From Symbiodinium natans (taxonomy: Eukaryota > Sar > Dinophyceae > Suessiales > Symbiodiniaceae): a stretch of 64,000 nucleotides of DNA. The notes under the pieces were generated by a model that saw only the letters and a list, made by a program, of their open reading frames with translations, searched no databases and was not told where the DNA came from. Below are positions 10,121 through 23,300 of the stretch, one piece after another. Both the position numbers and the translations under genes were made by a program. Position 1 is the first letter of the stretch. Each line of letters opens with the position of its first letter. The stretch covers positions 1 to 64,000 of the forward strand of contig CAJNDS010000263.1 of NCBI GenBank assembly GCA_905221605.1, read 5' to 3'.

Positions 10121-12579
10121 TGTGTGTATATTAGTGTATATGCACGTATCTATGTCTCTCTGTGTTTGTGTTTGTGTTTGTGTGGGCGCACGTGCATGCG
10201 TAGGCGCGTATGTACGCATGTGTGTACGTATGTAGGTACGTATCTGTGGAGGTGTTACGTATAGACCGTATAGATATAAATAGAGTTCTATCCGACATCG
10301 CGGTGCCCAGGATCTTTCTAATCAGCGACATCTTGCACAACTCGGCTCTGAGCAGTTCTCGTGGGGCCACGCGCTACCGGAGCAACCTGTACCCCGGGCC
10401 CAAGCCAGGATCTGGGACGGGGGAAGAAGCCTTGTTGAGATTTGTAGGTTGTCAGCACAGTGGGTAGTGCCAGGGTTAAGGGAAAACACCGGTCATGCTT
10501 AGAATCGGTACAATACAACATCGGACAGGTTAGGTTGCGAGGGTTCCAAAGGTAACGTTGCAAGTCTTTGCAAGGCTCCAACGTCTACTCATCGCACCTA
10601 GTTTCTGCAAAATCATGCTCAAATATTGTTAGTTTTACCCAGTTGGCAGACACATGCTGCGATGTCCGTAGATGCCGCCCTCAGGCAAGAGCTCCTCCCG
10701 AGCGCTTGTGAGCAGTTCGGGTTGCTGATGGAGTAGCAAAGCTTTTCCGTTATTGTTGAGAGCTGAGTAGAGTAGGCTTTAGTGCTTGTCTCAGAGGGCA
10801 CTTTAAGAATAGCCGGCTTCTAGTCAGTTTTGCTCACTTTCTCTGGTGAAGAAAGGTTCTGGCTACGAGGGAAGGGGCGGCAGTCCTTGCGGCAGTCCCG
10901 GTCTGAAGCGGCTACTTGTGGCACTGTTGAACTTTTAGTTCATTTATTGAATCAAACACGACGGCAGGTCAATGAGCACTGAAAGTCCACAGCCGAGGCT
11001 GTCCGGCAGGTCTTGGACTGCTGGCGCGAGTGGTCTATCTTCACCTTTTTACTTTTTTTTGCTTTGCTTTTGGGCTCGGTATTTCTTCAAGACTCGTCGT
11101 GCAATTCCCAGGCCCCCGCGAACACTGCTAAGCAAATGACCCTGCTTCCTTCGCCCAGAGCCCTGCCACCGACCTGGCCCGCAAGTGTGAGACTCGAAGC
11201 CCTTACCCGTACCCCCTCCCAAGACCCCCAAGGGCCGCAAGGGTTCAAGGGCCCAGGGGGCCCAAGGGCCAAGGCATGCGTCTCGAAACCCTCTTGGAGC
11301 CAAAGGTGGTCCATTTTCCCACCGCTCTTCCCGGCTGGCCTCGAGGCGCTGCTCTTTGCAGAGATCCGCGAGGACTGCTTGGGGGGGGGGCTTTGTGTGC
11401 TTGATTGGGAGCTGCCCATGCGTAGCTGAGCGTAGTTGGGGAGGCTTTTTCTGTCAAGTTTGCGAGGGCTTTTTTTAGCCCATGAGGCCCAAAATCCAGA
11501 CTTGGAGCCCCTGACAAGGACGCAGGCGACCAAAAAGGCAAGAGCAGCCGGGATCGAGCACAGAGCGATCACGACTCAGACTCAGACTTGCAGGCGGGAT
11601 CCCGAAATAGTGTTCGTGGGCACTTCGAACCATCCTGAACTACGCCGGGGCCTGAAGCAAGACATTGCCAGGCGAAGCTTGCGCACTGGCGCGACCCAGG
11701 CGCGCCGCCTCAACTTAAGGTCGTGGATTCCACACAATTGGTCTGCACAATGGCGAACTGCTACACCCCAAAATATTGCCCTAAGATCCTCTGCACATCC
11801 CTATACATCCAAACCCATCGTTGCGGGCACACAATCCTAGGAGCAGCGGCGCGCTGGAATTGTTTGTGGGTGGTGTCGCGCAGTCCGATTCCACTGTAGA
11901 TGGTATCATGCTATTTCCAGACCTCATCATAGCTTTCAAGCCCAGGCACGGCGCCAAGGGCGCCCTATGCAGCACGACTCCGAGGCCTAGCCAACTCCAG
12001 CCTCCCGGCGGCGGCCTGTGCGCCTTGGAAGCTTTGTTGGGTTCTCGCCTGGTGGCGAAATTTGGGCAAATTCCGTTCAGGGTGGCAGTTGGCACTTTGA
12101 TCCAGATTCAGGAGGATTGTGGCTGCGATCTTCAGGTGCTGCGGCTTTGCCACTTCGAGCGCTTCTGGCATAGCGCCGACCCCGCGCGCCGGCAACGCGC
12201 AGGTATTCGATCGCCCGGCGAAGGGGAGAAGGCATGGATCCTTTTGCTCCATGTGGCATCTTGGTGTTTGGCTATTCTCTCGTTGAAGCGCATTGCCGGA
12301 GATGCCTCAGGCCTGCATACAGAGAGAGTGGGACGGCGAGTCCCTGAGTGAGGCGTGCAGGGAGTTGTCGCGTGTGCAGGATTTTCCGGTTGAGGCCAGC
12401 GTCAGAGTCAGAGTCAACAGTCCATTAGTTGAGGTTTCCTTGGTTGACTGGGATGAGGAATGAGGGTGAGAAGGACTCCGGACTGGAGAGAACAAGCAGC
12501 GTTGCTTGAGTTGATCGTCGATGCCCTGGCAACCTCGCAGGGCGATGAGAGAGATGTGGATGGGGAGCCGCTCTTTGAG
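8885..12579 (+). CDS. U2SURP/SR140-like splicing factor, CID region (partial, multi-exon)
   Basis: Exons recognised by eye: 8885-8948 ([19 protein letters not shown]), 9130-9201 ([13 protein letters not shown]...), 10311-10388 ([16 protein letters not shown]...), 10685-~10730 ([12 protein letters not shown]), 10998-~11047 ([15 protein letters not shown]) and 12541-12579 ([13 protein letters not shown]). In this order they follow the CID fold of U2SURP/SR140 and plant RRC1 (LRGLTPRR..I.DAMVFCL..A, LVSDILHNSSA, VL..W..W.IF), then the DLDG(V/E)PL motif typical after that domain. The family is a U2 snRNP-associated splicing factor in the nucleus. Donors are GC at 8949, 9202 and 12580 and GT at 10389; all acceptors read AG|G. 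Phase matches at 8948/9130 and 10388/10685. At least two short CID exons and the N-terminal RRM/SURP exons were not found. The C-terminus may extend into the 16.9-19.6 kb exons. Confidence 0.72.
9926..10230. repeat. Compound microsatellite (TA)n-(TGTC)n-(TG)n inside an intron
   Basis: A roughly 300-bp block of TA repeats (about 9931-9994), then TGTC tetranucleotides (about 10023-10066), TG dinucleotides (about 10076-10118) and degenerate TGTG/TATG sequence. It lies between the second and third CID exons of the splicing-factor gene. Translations are repeat artefacts. Confidence 0.95.
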
Positions 12580-14397
12580 GCACCTAAACAAAAGGGTCGG
12601 TTCTGGCTTGGACGTTTTTCGGAAAGTTTCTGCATGTGCTGAAGCCCAAGCCGCCGGAGAATTTCCCAGTTTATGTGGGAGAATGAAGGCTTCAGAATGG
12701 TACCCCACAAGCTTCTGACTCTAGCTGCTGCGCACTTCTTTCTTCTTCCCTCGTCCTACAGCATTGGCCTGTGGGATGTGGTGGGCAGGGTGTGGGGTGG
12801 GAGGAGGAGCAGTGGTCTCCTCCGGCATCCCCGGCGCCGGCGGCGTCTCACGCTGACGTGGGACTGTGGCCCGGCATTGCATCGGTGTAGTCTGGCGCAT
12901 GAGTCCCGAAACAGAAACAGGGATGCAAAGTGATGCAACCCAGAGTCGAGGCTTGGCGGCCTTTACCTTGAAATAGCTCGGTACGATTGCCATTACATCG
13001 GCCAAAGGAAAGCAAGCCGTCCGCGGAGCTGAGGTGGAAAGCCTGTTTCTGCCTGAGCGGAGACAAAAAAAGGCGTGTGCCCGCCAGCGACATTGCAGTA
13101 TATTGCAGTTCCCAAGCCGTGCGTGATACTTACTGTCAATTCATGTGGGCATTGGTATTAACAACTGGGCCAAGGCAGGCCGATGGCTGGACTGAGTGTG
13201 AGGCCGCAGCACAATTGCTGTCACATGTGCTGTCTGATCCTGCGGGCTGTCAAGGTTCCCGAGGGGTTAAGCTTGCGCCGCGAAGCCAAAAGGGCAGGGC
13301 GTTGGGTCTCACCCTGCAAATCAGCTTATCTTTCTATTGAATCTATAGTGAACCTAGCAGGTGCTGCTGCCAGGTGCGGCAGCTCACCCGGTGAGAGTTC
13401 TTCCCCAAACCTAAGAGAAAGTACTTAGGGACGAACTGATTGCACATCTTTGCTTAAGAGTGTATTTCAGCAGGCAGCTTTGTTTTTTATCTTGTGAGGT
13501 GATAACCAAGTCCCCGTGTCATGGGACGGGTCCACAACAACATGCTTACAAAACATGTCCATCAGTAAACGATCTGGGATGCTGCAACTTGAGGTTTTGA
13601 GGAAATCAACAGAAATAGTGTGTTGGCAAATCCTCCAATCCCTCTCTGGCTCGTCAGCTGAGCAAGAACAATTTATGGGTCGCGGAGTCTGCTATCTGAC
13701 CCTGGAATGTAAAATCTAAGAAAGCCCTTGCAGTTTACTATGGCCGGCCGCGGCTGTGCCAGTCTGCCCAATCATGCACCGTGAGGACTTGCTTTCGACA
13801 GAAGCCGCAAAAAAAACAGCTGCAGTGCCATGAGGTAAAAGGTAGGATGCCATCGAAGACAATGATCGCCATGCGAACAATTGCACACCACAGGTTACTG
13901 CTCGCAGCTCGCACTGACCAGAGGCCATCCACGAGGCCCAGTCCATCGCACGAATGAACGCTGGCGCTCGCGACCCTCAGAACATGTGTAGAACGGATTT
14001 GGGTAGGCAATTGTAAACGCAAATGTTGACAGCAGCCGAAAATGAGTGCTCGAGCCACTCAAGCCACTAATGCCGCTTAATGATGCTCAATGATGCTGAA
14101 TGCTTGCGCAAAAGCAGACATAGCAAACCGACTCCGCTCAGGTCCGCTCCCATTCCACTTCCCATCCCTCTACTGCTGTAGACATGGTTCGGAAGGTAGT
14201 TGGCGATGTTGGCATCTTACGCAAAAAAGCCGTGCCTTGCGGTAGAACCATCAGCGAAGCACAAGTCTTTCCAGCGATCTTCGCTGACAGGAAGGAGATT
14301 CATGGACTGCCTTGGCCAAGCGCTTCCGCAAGACCTTGCTAGGTTCCCCTACACTGCGGGGCAAATCGGTCAGGACGATAGCTTGGCCTGGGAGCAC

Positions 14398-14430
<33 letters not shown>

Positions 14431-16894
14431 AAATCACGGTCCAAACAGCAGCTTTCAACCTTCTGCATCAGGCCATTGATTTGGATGAGACGTCGCTTCC
14501 AGACTCAGGTGCAGTCGGCCGCGCCAAAAAATGCAAGCTGCTTTTTGCGCGCTGAGTCTCCCGGTGAGCCCAAGACCAGAACCCTAACAAACAATGGAAG
14601 AGGTGCTTGTCTGTAAGCATGTGTGAGAGTCGAAACAGTGGAAGAGCTGCGTTTTGGGGCCCAGAGACTGGGATGCAAAAGGGTTTCTTTAGTGCATTCA
14701 CGTTTTCGACTTTTAGAAGGATCCCTCCGAAATTTACCTCCAACCGCCGCTGTTCTTCTCATCTGCACAGCTGTCGGGAGTCCACAGAACTCCAAGTAAC
14801 GAGCCCAAAGCCCAGCTCCCAACACCCGAGCATGGGATCCTCAGCTCCCATTTCCAAAACGACCCCCCCAACTTGAAGGACCAGGACCGAGCCGTGAAAC
14901 CTAGGTTAACCCCAAAACAGCAACATACCTTAAACTCAGAAACCGTCGCTCTCCCGGATCTGGGGGATGGTAGAGTTCAGCTGACAACTTCGCGTGCCTC
15001 TCCGGGGGATGCGTGGTGCATGGCAGCAGCTCTTGCTGGAAAGGTGCTCTGGCATGTCAGGGTTTGTCGTTTCTTGCTCGGCGTTTCTCAAGGGAAAGAT
15101 AAAGACTCTTCTCAGAAGGTCCATGGAGGAGTCCATGACTCGTGCTTCTCATACACTCGATGTCTCTTAAGCCCCGCAACCCCGAACTTCATGAAACCGC
15201 CCCGCTTTTCGCCTTTCGCTTTTCGGGCACACAGTCGTGTAACACAACGCAGCCTACGCATGCACTAATTGAGGTGAAACGTCATGAAAGCCACGAAGCT
15301 AAAATCCGCGTCGGCCACAACCTCCTCCGTAACTTCGCTGCTGTTTGGAAGGCAGCCTGTGGACGTCGAGCACTGCGCAAGGATTCCAAGGCGCTTTCGG
15401 GGTGGAGGGGCTCATTAAAGGCTGCAGGTCCCGATGCGCTCAGCTGGCAGTTCAGGGGCTCGCTGTGGCTAAGTGGGCTTTGTCGGCGTGGGGAACGCCT
15501 GAAGGAACCCTCACGGTATGCAGCACAGTGCCCCCCCATGGCTGCAAAACCGAAACGAGCATTTTCGGGGCCACCGGGGGCTTGTACCTTCTTCTCCTAA
15601 ACCGAAACCGAATCGTCCTTTCTTGGCAAAGCGCCAGGAGCTCGCTTGAGCGATCAAGTTTCCTCGGAGCCGCCAACGAGCTCCTTGTTCCCATGGTTTT
15701 CAAGTTAAGTTTTCTAGCTTTACTTTGGGCTACTTCCGATTCTTTCGACTTGAATGGAACACGACTGAGCGGGCTTGCTTGACACAAGAGGGTCCAGAAT
15801 TCGGTCCGGTTGGAACACATCATATTTCCTGCGGGTTTATGTGTAGTTGGTGTGAATTTTCCTAAGCCCGATGTGAAGAGAAGCATCCCTTAGTTCTCAA
15901 ACAGTTGTAGGGTTTTTTATTTTGCATTATTTTTTTATTTTCTATTTTTCTTTGAGGGGGGGGGCTGTGAAATCTTAAGAACTAAAGGGTTTGGTATTCA
16001 TGATGTGCATTGTACACAGGGGATGACACTGTGTGAGCAAGCCGGGTACTTCGAGGCTCGGTGCGCCAGACCCCAACCCCAAGCCTGACTTGAACTGAGC
16101 CTTGGTGCGCAGAGAATAGCGGTGCTTGTTGGGCAGGGGCTTAGCTTGGGATTGCAGGCTTAATTTTGAAAATGGATCGAAAGGGCGTGTTGCAGTAGGT
16201 GCAAGCATGGTTTTATAGCCCCATTCTCGCAAGCTGCCAGCAAGTCAGATATTGTTGTGCACAAAGGCTTAGGCCAATCCCCCAAGCAGCTGGATCCAGC
16301 AGCTGGATCCTCAGTCCCATGCGGCGGTGTCAGGCAAATGCTTTCGATACCAGAAGGAGACGCTCGAGGCCTGGAAGGTATGGGTTGTGTGACTCCGTTT
16401 TGTGTTGAGTTTGCGAAGTCTTGGGGTGAGAGGACTTCTAGTGCAGCTCTGCTTTGGGGCTTGCGTTGGGCGAGGACATCAACCATCTGCAGCACAACGT
16501 GAACTTCGCTCGCAAAATGTGCCTGGGCATATGTGACCCCACATGATTGCTGGTTCTTACTACGCTGCAGCAGGAGGTGTCCCGGGATGGCGGTCTGCTC
16601 ATACACATAGATGCCATACTTCTCGATTCTCGGCTAGCGCGAATGAGGAACGCAGAGGGGAGCAGTTTAGGCATGGCATCTTTCGGGAACCTGGAAATAA
16701 AGCCGTGTAGGCTTGAGGGCGACAGTGGCTGGGATGGTGATGACGGGATGACCAAGGTTCGAACCCTCCGAGGTCACGCAGGACATGCTAGACCAAGCGA
16801 GGGAGCCGTGGTGGCACGCAGAGACGTGCATTTCAACTCAAGTGGGTTTCGGGGAATTGCCCAAGAAGCGGAAGCCACCGTGTGTATGCTCAAG
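12580..16894. other. Gene-poor stretch, probably intronic
   Basis: About 4.3 kb with no confident exon. A run of about 31 C lies at 14399-14429. Two weak exon-like segments were seen: around 13071-13100 (RVPASDIA, AG|G start) and 16570-16646 (EVSRDGGLLIHIDAILLDSR in frame after CAG). Neither has a matching neighbour or domain. The stretch may be intron of the splicing-factor gene or contain the boundary to the next gene. Confidence 0.4.
14399..14429. repeat. Poly-C run (about 31 nt)
   Basis: Uninterrupted C run. It is one of many long C or G homopolymers in the window and sits in probable intron. Confidence 0.95.
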
Positions 16895-19601
16895 GATGCC
16901 ATCGCCAAGAAGAAGAAGATGAAAGACGATGAGGCGAGGAGGTGTGCGAGGAGGTGTTAGTCTTGCAAGAGCATGCAGGGTGAGATCTCAGGGTTTTCGG
17001 ACTTCGAGCCTTCTTTTTTTGGTGACTGAAAGCCAAAGTTCTACAGGTTTTCGCGCATTAGGGTGGTAGAAGTTTGGTCGTTTTAGTTAGTTGATGTTTG
17101 CGCAGCACCCAGACCGGAAGCGATGCCAAAACAGCTCCACAGGCTTCCTCCATTGACACCAGCAGCCTGTGGTACGTCAAGCTTCCGGAGGAGATCTGCT
17201 GCACTGAGATCGATGTGGTGACAGTGTAATCCCTTCCCCCTTTTATTAAACGCACCCTAATTGTAAAAACACTTTCCGGAAAATCCTGCCGAAACCGACC
17301 CCGCCTTTTAAACCCTGTTCCGAAATAGGGGCTGGGTTCAGGGCTCCCAAAACCCGCAAGCCAACCAACATCCTGAAGCTCCCTTGCCTCCCTTCCCAGC
17401 CTAGACCCTAAACCCTTTTTACCCCAAACATGACATTTGGATAAAAACCTCCTCCCCCTAATGATAAAAACACATTTCGTTTCGAGTTTCTATTGGGGGG
17501 GGCCCCCCCTCCCCCCCGTTTAATATTAGGGGGAAGGGATGAGTGTGGTTCAGCTAGCTGCCTTTCTCGCCCGGTTGTCAAGCGGTTGCGTTTTTGCCGG
17601 TCGCCATGACCTGAACCTGGCTTCGCACCCAAGACTCCAACCAACCAAACTGCCCTTAGAGGAACTGGCAAAAAAGGCCAAAAGTGGCACCAAGGCAGGT
17701 GTTGCTTTCATGCCAGCATGCTTGGATTGTGGGAGGGCGGACGGTCGAGAGTTTGAAATTCCATTGCAGCAGCAACCGCGCCCCAAAAGCAGCTGCCGCT
17801 GTCACAGACGGGGCTGAAACTGAGTCCAGCATACAAAAGTCCCCAAACTGGCAGGTGATGGTCAAGCGTGGTGAGGAGGAGCTCGAGGCGTGCCTGGTGT
17901 CCTATCCAGACAAGGCCCCTTCCTGGGTTGCGGCTCCGAGGGCTTCATGGCTTAATCGGATTCTTGTCCCTAGGTCCTAAACCCATTGACAGAAGCACCC
18001 TTCACCGCACCCGTTCTCAATGCGAAGTCTATGCCGTCTGTGCCCAAATGGTCCCCTTCAGGAACGCGCAATCTTGGCCTTTTGCCCGGCAGGGGCTCCC
18101 GCAAACATGCTTCGAGTGTGCTCCTCCAGGCCAATACCCGAAACAGCTTGCGCCACCGCAAGAAGGCCCCGGCAAGTTGTCTTGGTACTGACACCTGAAA
18201 ATGTCAGAGATGCCCGCCGCATGCCACAAGTATGACCTGTCATTGTCATGGAAGTGGTGATGCTTTGAGCTTTTCACTTACTGGTTGGTACTGGAGGGAT
18301 GCCACACCCACAACCCCGGAGCGTCGCCACCCTGGACTTGCAAAGAGTAATGATGACACTGTTGCAGGCTCTCTGGGAGCTTTGTCCTTCGCCTGGCCCG
18401 AAAGAAAAGATCCCTCGGCCGCATTGTCTGGCATCCTTTAGGCTTCCATAGCAACAAGTTTCTGAAGCTTTCTCGACTGCAAGGGACCCTTGCTTTGGGG
18501 CTGGGGGAGTGGGAGCCAGTAGGAATTCCGCGTCTTCACCGAGCCTTTCTTGGAAGCTTTCAGGAGCGGTTTGCTTGGCACTCTTTGCATTGGTTTCCAA
18601 GCCTACCGTGGCCGTGAAGCGGGCCTCTCTGCTCAGGAAGGTCCCAGACGAAGACCCATTTCCCTGCGGGGGCCGCGAAAAGCTGCGTGACGAGAAGTTC
18701 AAGTGGAAGCCGGGGGACGCCTTTGAGTTCATAGGCGGGTTGGGTGACAAAGTCCCCCCACAACACGACCGAAGCCCAGAGCATACCCACGGTCACCGAC
18801 AGTCACCCACGCAGGAAGCTGCAGAAGCTCCCTGGCGATTCGGCACCCGGGCATGAAGGACACCTGCTTGGAGGGATGCTCACCACAGTGCCCACATGTG
18901 CCCACTTTGTAGAGGTTCACTTGTAACTCACTTGTAGGCTGAGGGGCTTAGAATCTACGAAGTCGCCGCCCGGCTCTCTTTGGACTGCTGCCAATGGGGA
19001 GGACTTTGACGAGGACGAGGATGAGAGGTTTCAGATGGCGGCAGCTGGACTTGAGGACTTGAGAACTTCTGCTTTTGGAAGCTGAGCAAGGGCCTTCAGT
19101 CCTAAGCCCGCGGCCCGACACCCAAAAAGCTCGATACGCTGAGCCTTTAGACTTCGTCCCTGAGCCTTCGTCCTTGAGCTTTTCAAGAAGAGCACCCGTA
19201 TTCGCGGAAGGATTCATAGAGAGATCTAAAGCGGTAGAAAAGTTGCTTATGAGGGAGCGTAAGCCTTGAGACTGGAATGTCGTGTTATTCTTAGCACGGT
19301 GATGAGCATAGTTTTTGTGTCCACTGTCCACGATGCCCCGCAAGACCCCCTGGCCCCCTGGGTTCTCTTTGCCATGATGGGACCAAGCCCGGAAAGTCCT
19401 AAAGGCGATCAAGTTGGAGATGTTCTAGTGGGTGTTCGGCCCCTGTATGGCGCCCCTGTTAGCCCCAGAGGCCGGCCCAACCAGACTCCCGAAATTCAGG
19501 TGCGCGACATGACGCGGGAACACCGGAAGAAGCTGGCCGAAGAGGCCAAGGAAGCTGCGGCCAAAGAGGCCGAGAAGGAGGAACCGAAGGAAGATGAATG
19601 A
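16895..19601 (+). CDS. Unidentified Lys/Asp/Glu-rich multi-exon gene, 3' portion
   Basis: Five segments share AG|G acceptors and GC-type donors: 16895-16933 (DAIAKKKKMKDDE, GC donor), 17855-17887 (VMVKRGEEELE, GC), 18641-~18742 (DEDPFPCGG, then KLRDEKFKWKPGDAFEF), 19002-19043 (DFDEDEDERFQMAA, GC) and a terminal exon 19500-19601 (starts VRDMTREHRKKLAEEAKE, ends EEPKEDE, stop TGA). The charged, probably coiled or disordered composition suits the C-terminus of a nuclear protein. It may be the tail of the upstream U2SURP-like gene, whose family also ends in charged sequence, but no diagnostic motif proves that. The terminal exon is the best supported part. Confidence 0.45.
17143..17229 (+). CDS. 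Possible exon with in-frame stop, unidentified
   Basis: After an AG|G acceptor the frame reads ASSIDTSSLWYVKLPEE and further residues to ...EIDVVTV, then stop TAA. Composition looks coding. A GT within it (GAT|GTGGTG) could instead be a donor, so it is either a terminal exon or an internal exon of the surrounding gene. Confidence 0.3.
   Translation, partial: ASSIDTSSLWYVKLPEEICCTEIDVVTV
17496..17522. repeat. G-run/C-run inverted repeat
   Basis: Seven or eight Gs are followed directly by C runs, giving a perfect G:C hairpin core. It lies within a 300-bp stretch rich in CCCTAAACCC-like sequence and holds no gene. Confidence 0.7.
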
Positions 19602-20328
19602 CGCCGAAAGCACCAATGGTGTCAGGGAGAGTCTGAGGATCTAGGAGTTTAGGGTGGTTTCCTTTCGCTCCAAGGGCAAAGCCCAAATGAGTTTGGGGTC
19701 CTTGTGGGGAAACTGCTTATGCGTGAAATTCAACAAAGAAGAAAGCACTTGCAGCCACACGTGTGTGCCTACATGGCTTGTTTGTGTCAGCCTGAGTTCA
19801 AGGCAGATGGGTTAATGATGGTTAATGCTCAAGAACTAGAACCTGGATTCTCCCCACCTCAACCCTAAATGAGGAACCGCTTCTTGGTTGCTCTGGTTGA
19901 TCTGTTTTGATGTTGCATCCTCCAACCTGGGTTTGCGATTATTTCTTGGGAGCTCTCGGCGTCAGAATGTTTCACCACTAACAGCAAGATCAAGTCACCC
20001 TTGAGCCACTCGTTCATCGCGTGACAAGGAGAAAATACGAATGAACTGTGTAGCTTATGGCTGCATGGCTCAGCTCTTGGGCGAGCTCTCAAGTGACAGG
20101 CAACAATTGCGGCCGCTGTGGTGGCTGGCGATCCAGTTACCTTAGAGTAGTGGAGCCACCAATCACACATGCACAGTGTGATGCTTTAATGCGAACTTCA
20201 GGTTGTGTAGCCAACAAGCCCGGTTACGAACCTGAGCTCCAGCCCACCCAACCCAGGAACAAGGTTCAGGGGAGACGAGGTCTACGTAGCCATTCAACTG
20301 CCAATTGGGAATTCGAGCTTCGGCTCTC

Positions 20329-23300
20329 ATGCCGCGCCGCGCGGCCTCCGCGCCACCACCAAAGGGCCTCACTCGGCCTGTGAAAGTTTGCGTGCCTTCG
20401 GAGGAGCTTGGCATTCGGCACATTCGGCACTTTCGGCACTTTCGGCACTTTCGGCACTTTCGGCACTTCCAACGGCTAGTTGGTCTCAGCGTGCTGGATG
20501 TGCCACCACGGGCAGGTTCGGGATGTGTGTGGGTGTTTCGAGAGGGGCTGCGGTTGCTTGTGAGCTTCTGTCCAGCTCCTGTCCAACCGGCTTCGGAGAC
20601 TTGCTGACAGCTCGGATCTAGATTGGAGCTCAGGTGCGTGTGCGTCCCGTCCTGGAGCGGGAGGTCGAGCATGGCTCCTGGCCGAGACTTAGGGCCTTAG
20701 GGTGGCCAACAAAGATTGTCAAGGCTGTCAAGGTTTCGTTCTAATTCATTGCAGTTCCCAGCGCAGCAGTCTGACAGCCAGCCCAAGTTCAGTTGCTCGT
20801 TCACGGTCGCTTCTACTCTCGTTGGGGATGCATATGAAGCAAAAATATTCGGCGTACCCCTTCGTAGAGGAGTGAGGGGGGTTCTTCTTCACCCAAAAGC
20901 AGATCAAACCCCTCCTGCTTCGGCCCTATCCTATCGAAAGCGGTTTCCTTGGGTGGGTTGAAGCAGGCTGCTAGACACACACCTGTGATGGAACATGCAG
21001 CGATGCCAATGCAGAAACATGTGCGAGCCGAGGAAGGTCCCACAAAGGCTTCAAGATTGTTTGATTTTAACAGCTCTGATCGTGCCGAGTGGCTGGTTTG
21101 ATCGTCGGCCCAGGTCCATGCTGTGGAAGAACTTGCAAGTTTAGTTTCGCCTTTGCCTGGATTGGAAACGTAGCGAGAATGACCATTGGAAAGTGGAAGG
21201 CAGTTGGGTTGATTAGTGGCAGCTTTGTGTCCAGAATCAGCGCATTGAGAGTGAATCAAAGTAAACATTGCATTTTCACGGCATTCCGAGGCACGTATCA
21301 TGGATGCATCGCCATCGCTCACGATCGCGTCTACATCAGTACTGAAGACAAGCCGGTTCTGATCGGAAGCAAGGCCCATAAGTGTCTAAGGGTTACTAAG
21401 GGTCGTGTTGCAGCTATGTACGCACGAAGGTCCGGAGCCCTTCGCAATCCTAGCCAGGCTTTGGCCCGAACTCGATCCAAAACCTCCCAACCTCCAGGAC
21501 GACCCTGTGCCAGAGGGCATCCGCGCCTACGCCGGCTTTGACGGCCTTCTAGACCAGGATGCCACGCAGGAGGCCTGGGAGATCAGGAGTAGAAGTAGAG
21601 TGTAGGACGTACCGGTAGTGTGGTAGTCACGTCTCGCCACAGGCTCCCCATGCTAGCCACACGCGGATTCAAGCAGCAAGTGGGGCTGTTTTTTGAGGCT
21701 TTGCCCGTCAGCATTTCATGGACGTGTGCTTCCAGCTTTGGAATGCCTGCTTACCCGACGCTAAGAGAAGACACTACAACAACAGTGAACCGAGTGCCTC
21801 CGTTACGGACCAATGTCTTGTCATTCTGTGCCCTCTGTCGCCCATGTGCTTCAGGATGTTTTCCAGGCTGCTGGAAAGGAAGCTGTGGACGGAGTTCTGC
21901 TTCTTGGTGGCATTGGGAAGCCCCCAGCAGTGTCCACGAAATGTCGTACTGCCGCCCTGGAACAACCGCTTGAACGAAGCTGCATGAATGGCATGGGAAA
22001 TGCAGTGGTTCAGAGATCGATAAGCTTATACTGCCTTTCAGCGAGCCCGGGGACTGTAGACTCAAAGACTCGCACTGGGCTGCATATCTACCCTCAGTTC
22101 GGAAGGCTGTAGCCCGGGCTGGCCCAGGTTTGGCCTCAACGCGGCCATCATGGCATACGGCCAGACCTCTACAGGGAAGACGCATACCATGGTTGGCGAG
22201 CCTTGATGACATCAGGATGATGATGAAGACTGTGAAGATGACGGTGGGGTGGTGGTGGTGACAAGCGATGACGCTGGGAATGATGCTGATGATGGACGTC
22301 CAAATGCTTTCGCGACATCTGATGTCTAGTTGGTCTCGTGGTTGATCGGATATCACGTCGATATCATTAAATATCCCACCCGGAAGCACAAAGCCACAGA
22401 ACAGTTCATTGCAGCCTTCACTTCCGGAAACGAAAGCCATCTTATCACTGTCTCTCGGAAAGTTAGACTCTGGCCTGGCAGCCCAGCTCGCTCTGTTCAC
22501 GTAATGTTAACGGATGTGCTTGCAAAAGCGATTCCGGAAGAAGGGATTCGGCTTGGTCTGAAATTTACAAAGGGCCGCCAGATGCTTCTACCAAGCCTTG
22601 AAAGTTAGAGAAAGCCCGATGCAGAGTCAAGTTCTGGTCAGGTTGCCAGGTTCTTGTCCCAGACCGATGGAACGTTTAGAGTTGGCAAGGTGCCAGATGT
22701 AGAAGGAACTGAGTGTGCAGCTTGCTAGTTTGTGAGCGCACCATGTAGGACGAAGTTTTTGGCCATGTGCACTATCAGCACGCAAAGGGTCACATGCAAG
22801 CTCTGGAGAGTGGCATCGTTTTTTGCACGCAAAGTTGTCCAGCATTCAGGAACAGTCTTGCTCCAGCAATCGGAAGAAACCCGACTGCTGCTGCTGTGCC
22901 TAGACAAAAGAAACATGTCATCATTGCGTGGTTCTGATTTCAAGCACGCACGTCGTGTTTCAGAAGCCCGCACGTGTTTCAGAAGCCCTCGACCACCCTT
23001 GCTCTGACAGTCTCGTTGCTTTTGAGTGTTGTTGATAGGACGCGTGGAGATCATGTTGTCTTACGCATCCATTCATCTTGCGAAAACGATCTGGTGCATC
23101 ACAGCTTCAACAGTTTGACGACCTCTACCTCAATGCTTCAGTTTTCTTCAACAAAGTTACTGTTCCTCAGCTGTTGCTGCATGCGCGTTCTCTAAAGCAC
23201 AAGCATGCACACGCCCGCCAGTGCTTCGGAGGCTCCGCATGCTTCCCGATGTGCCTTTTGTGTCCGCGCGCTTAAGCTCAGGATCGAAATCGACCAGGCC

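Noticed and set aside
13070-13150. SDIAVYCSSQAV as the second CID exon of the splicing factor
   Set aside because: The exon at 10311 ([13 protein letters not shown]) matches the CID far better and is in the right order.
19421-19499. VLVGVRPLYG read as the first kinesin strand
   Set aside because: A better start (ATG 20329, then VRVRP at 20634) joins to all following motor exons in phase; this segment precedes a terminal exon of another gene.
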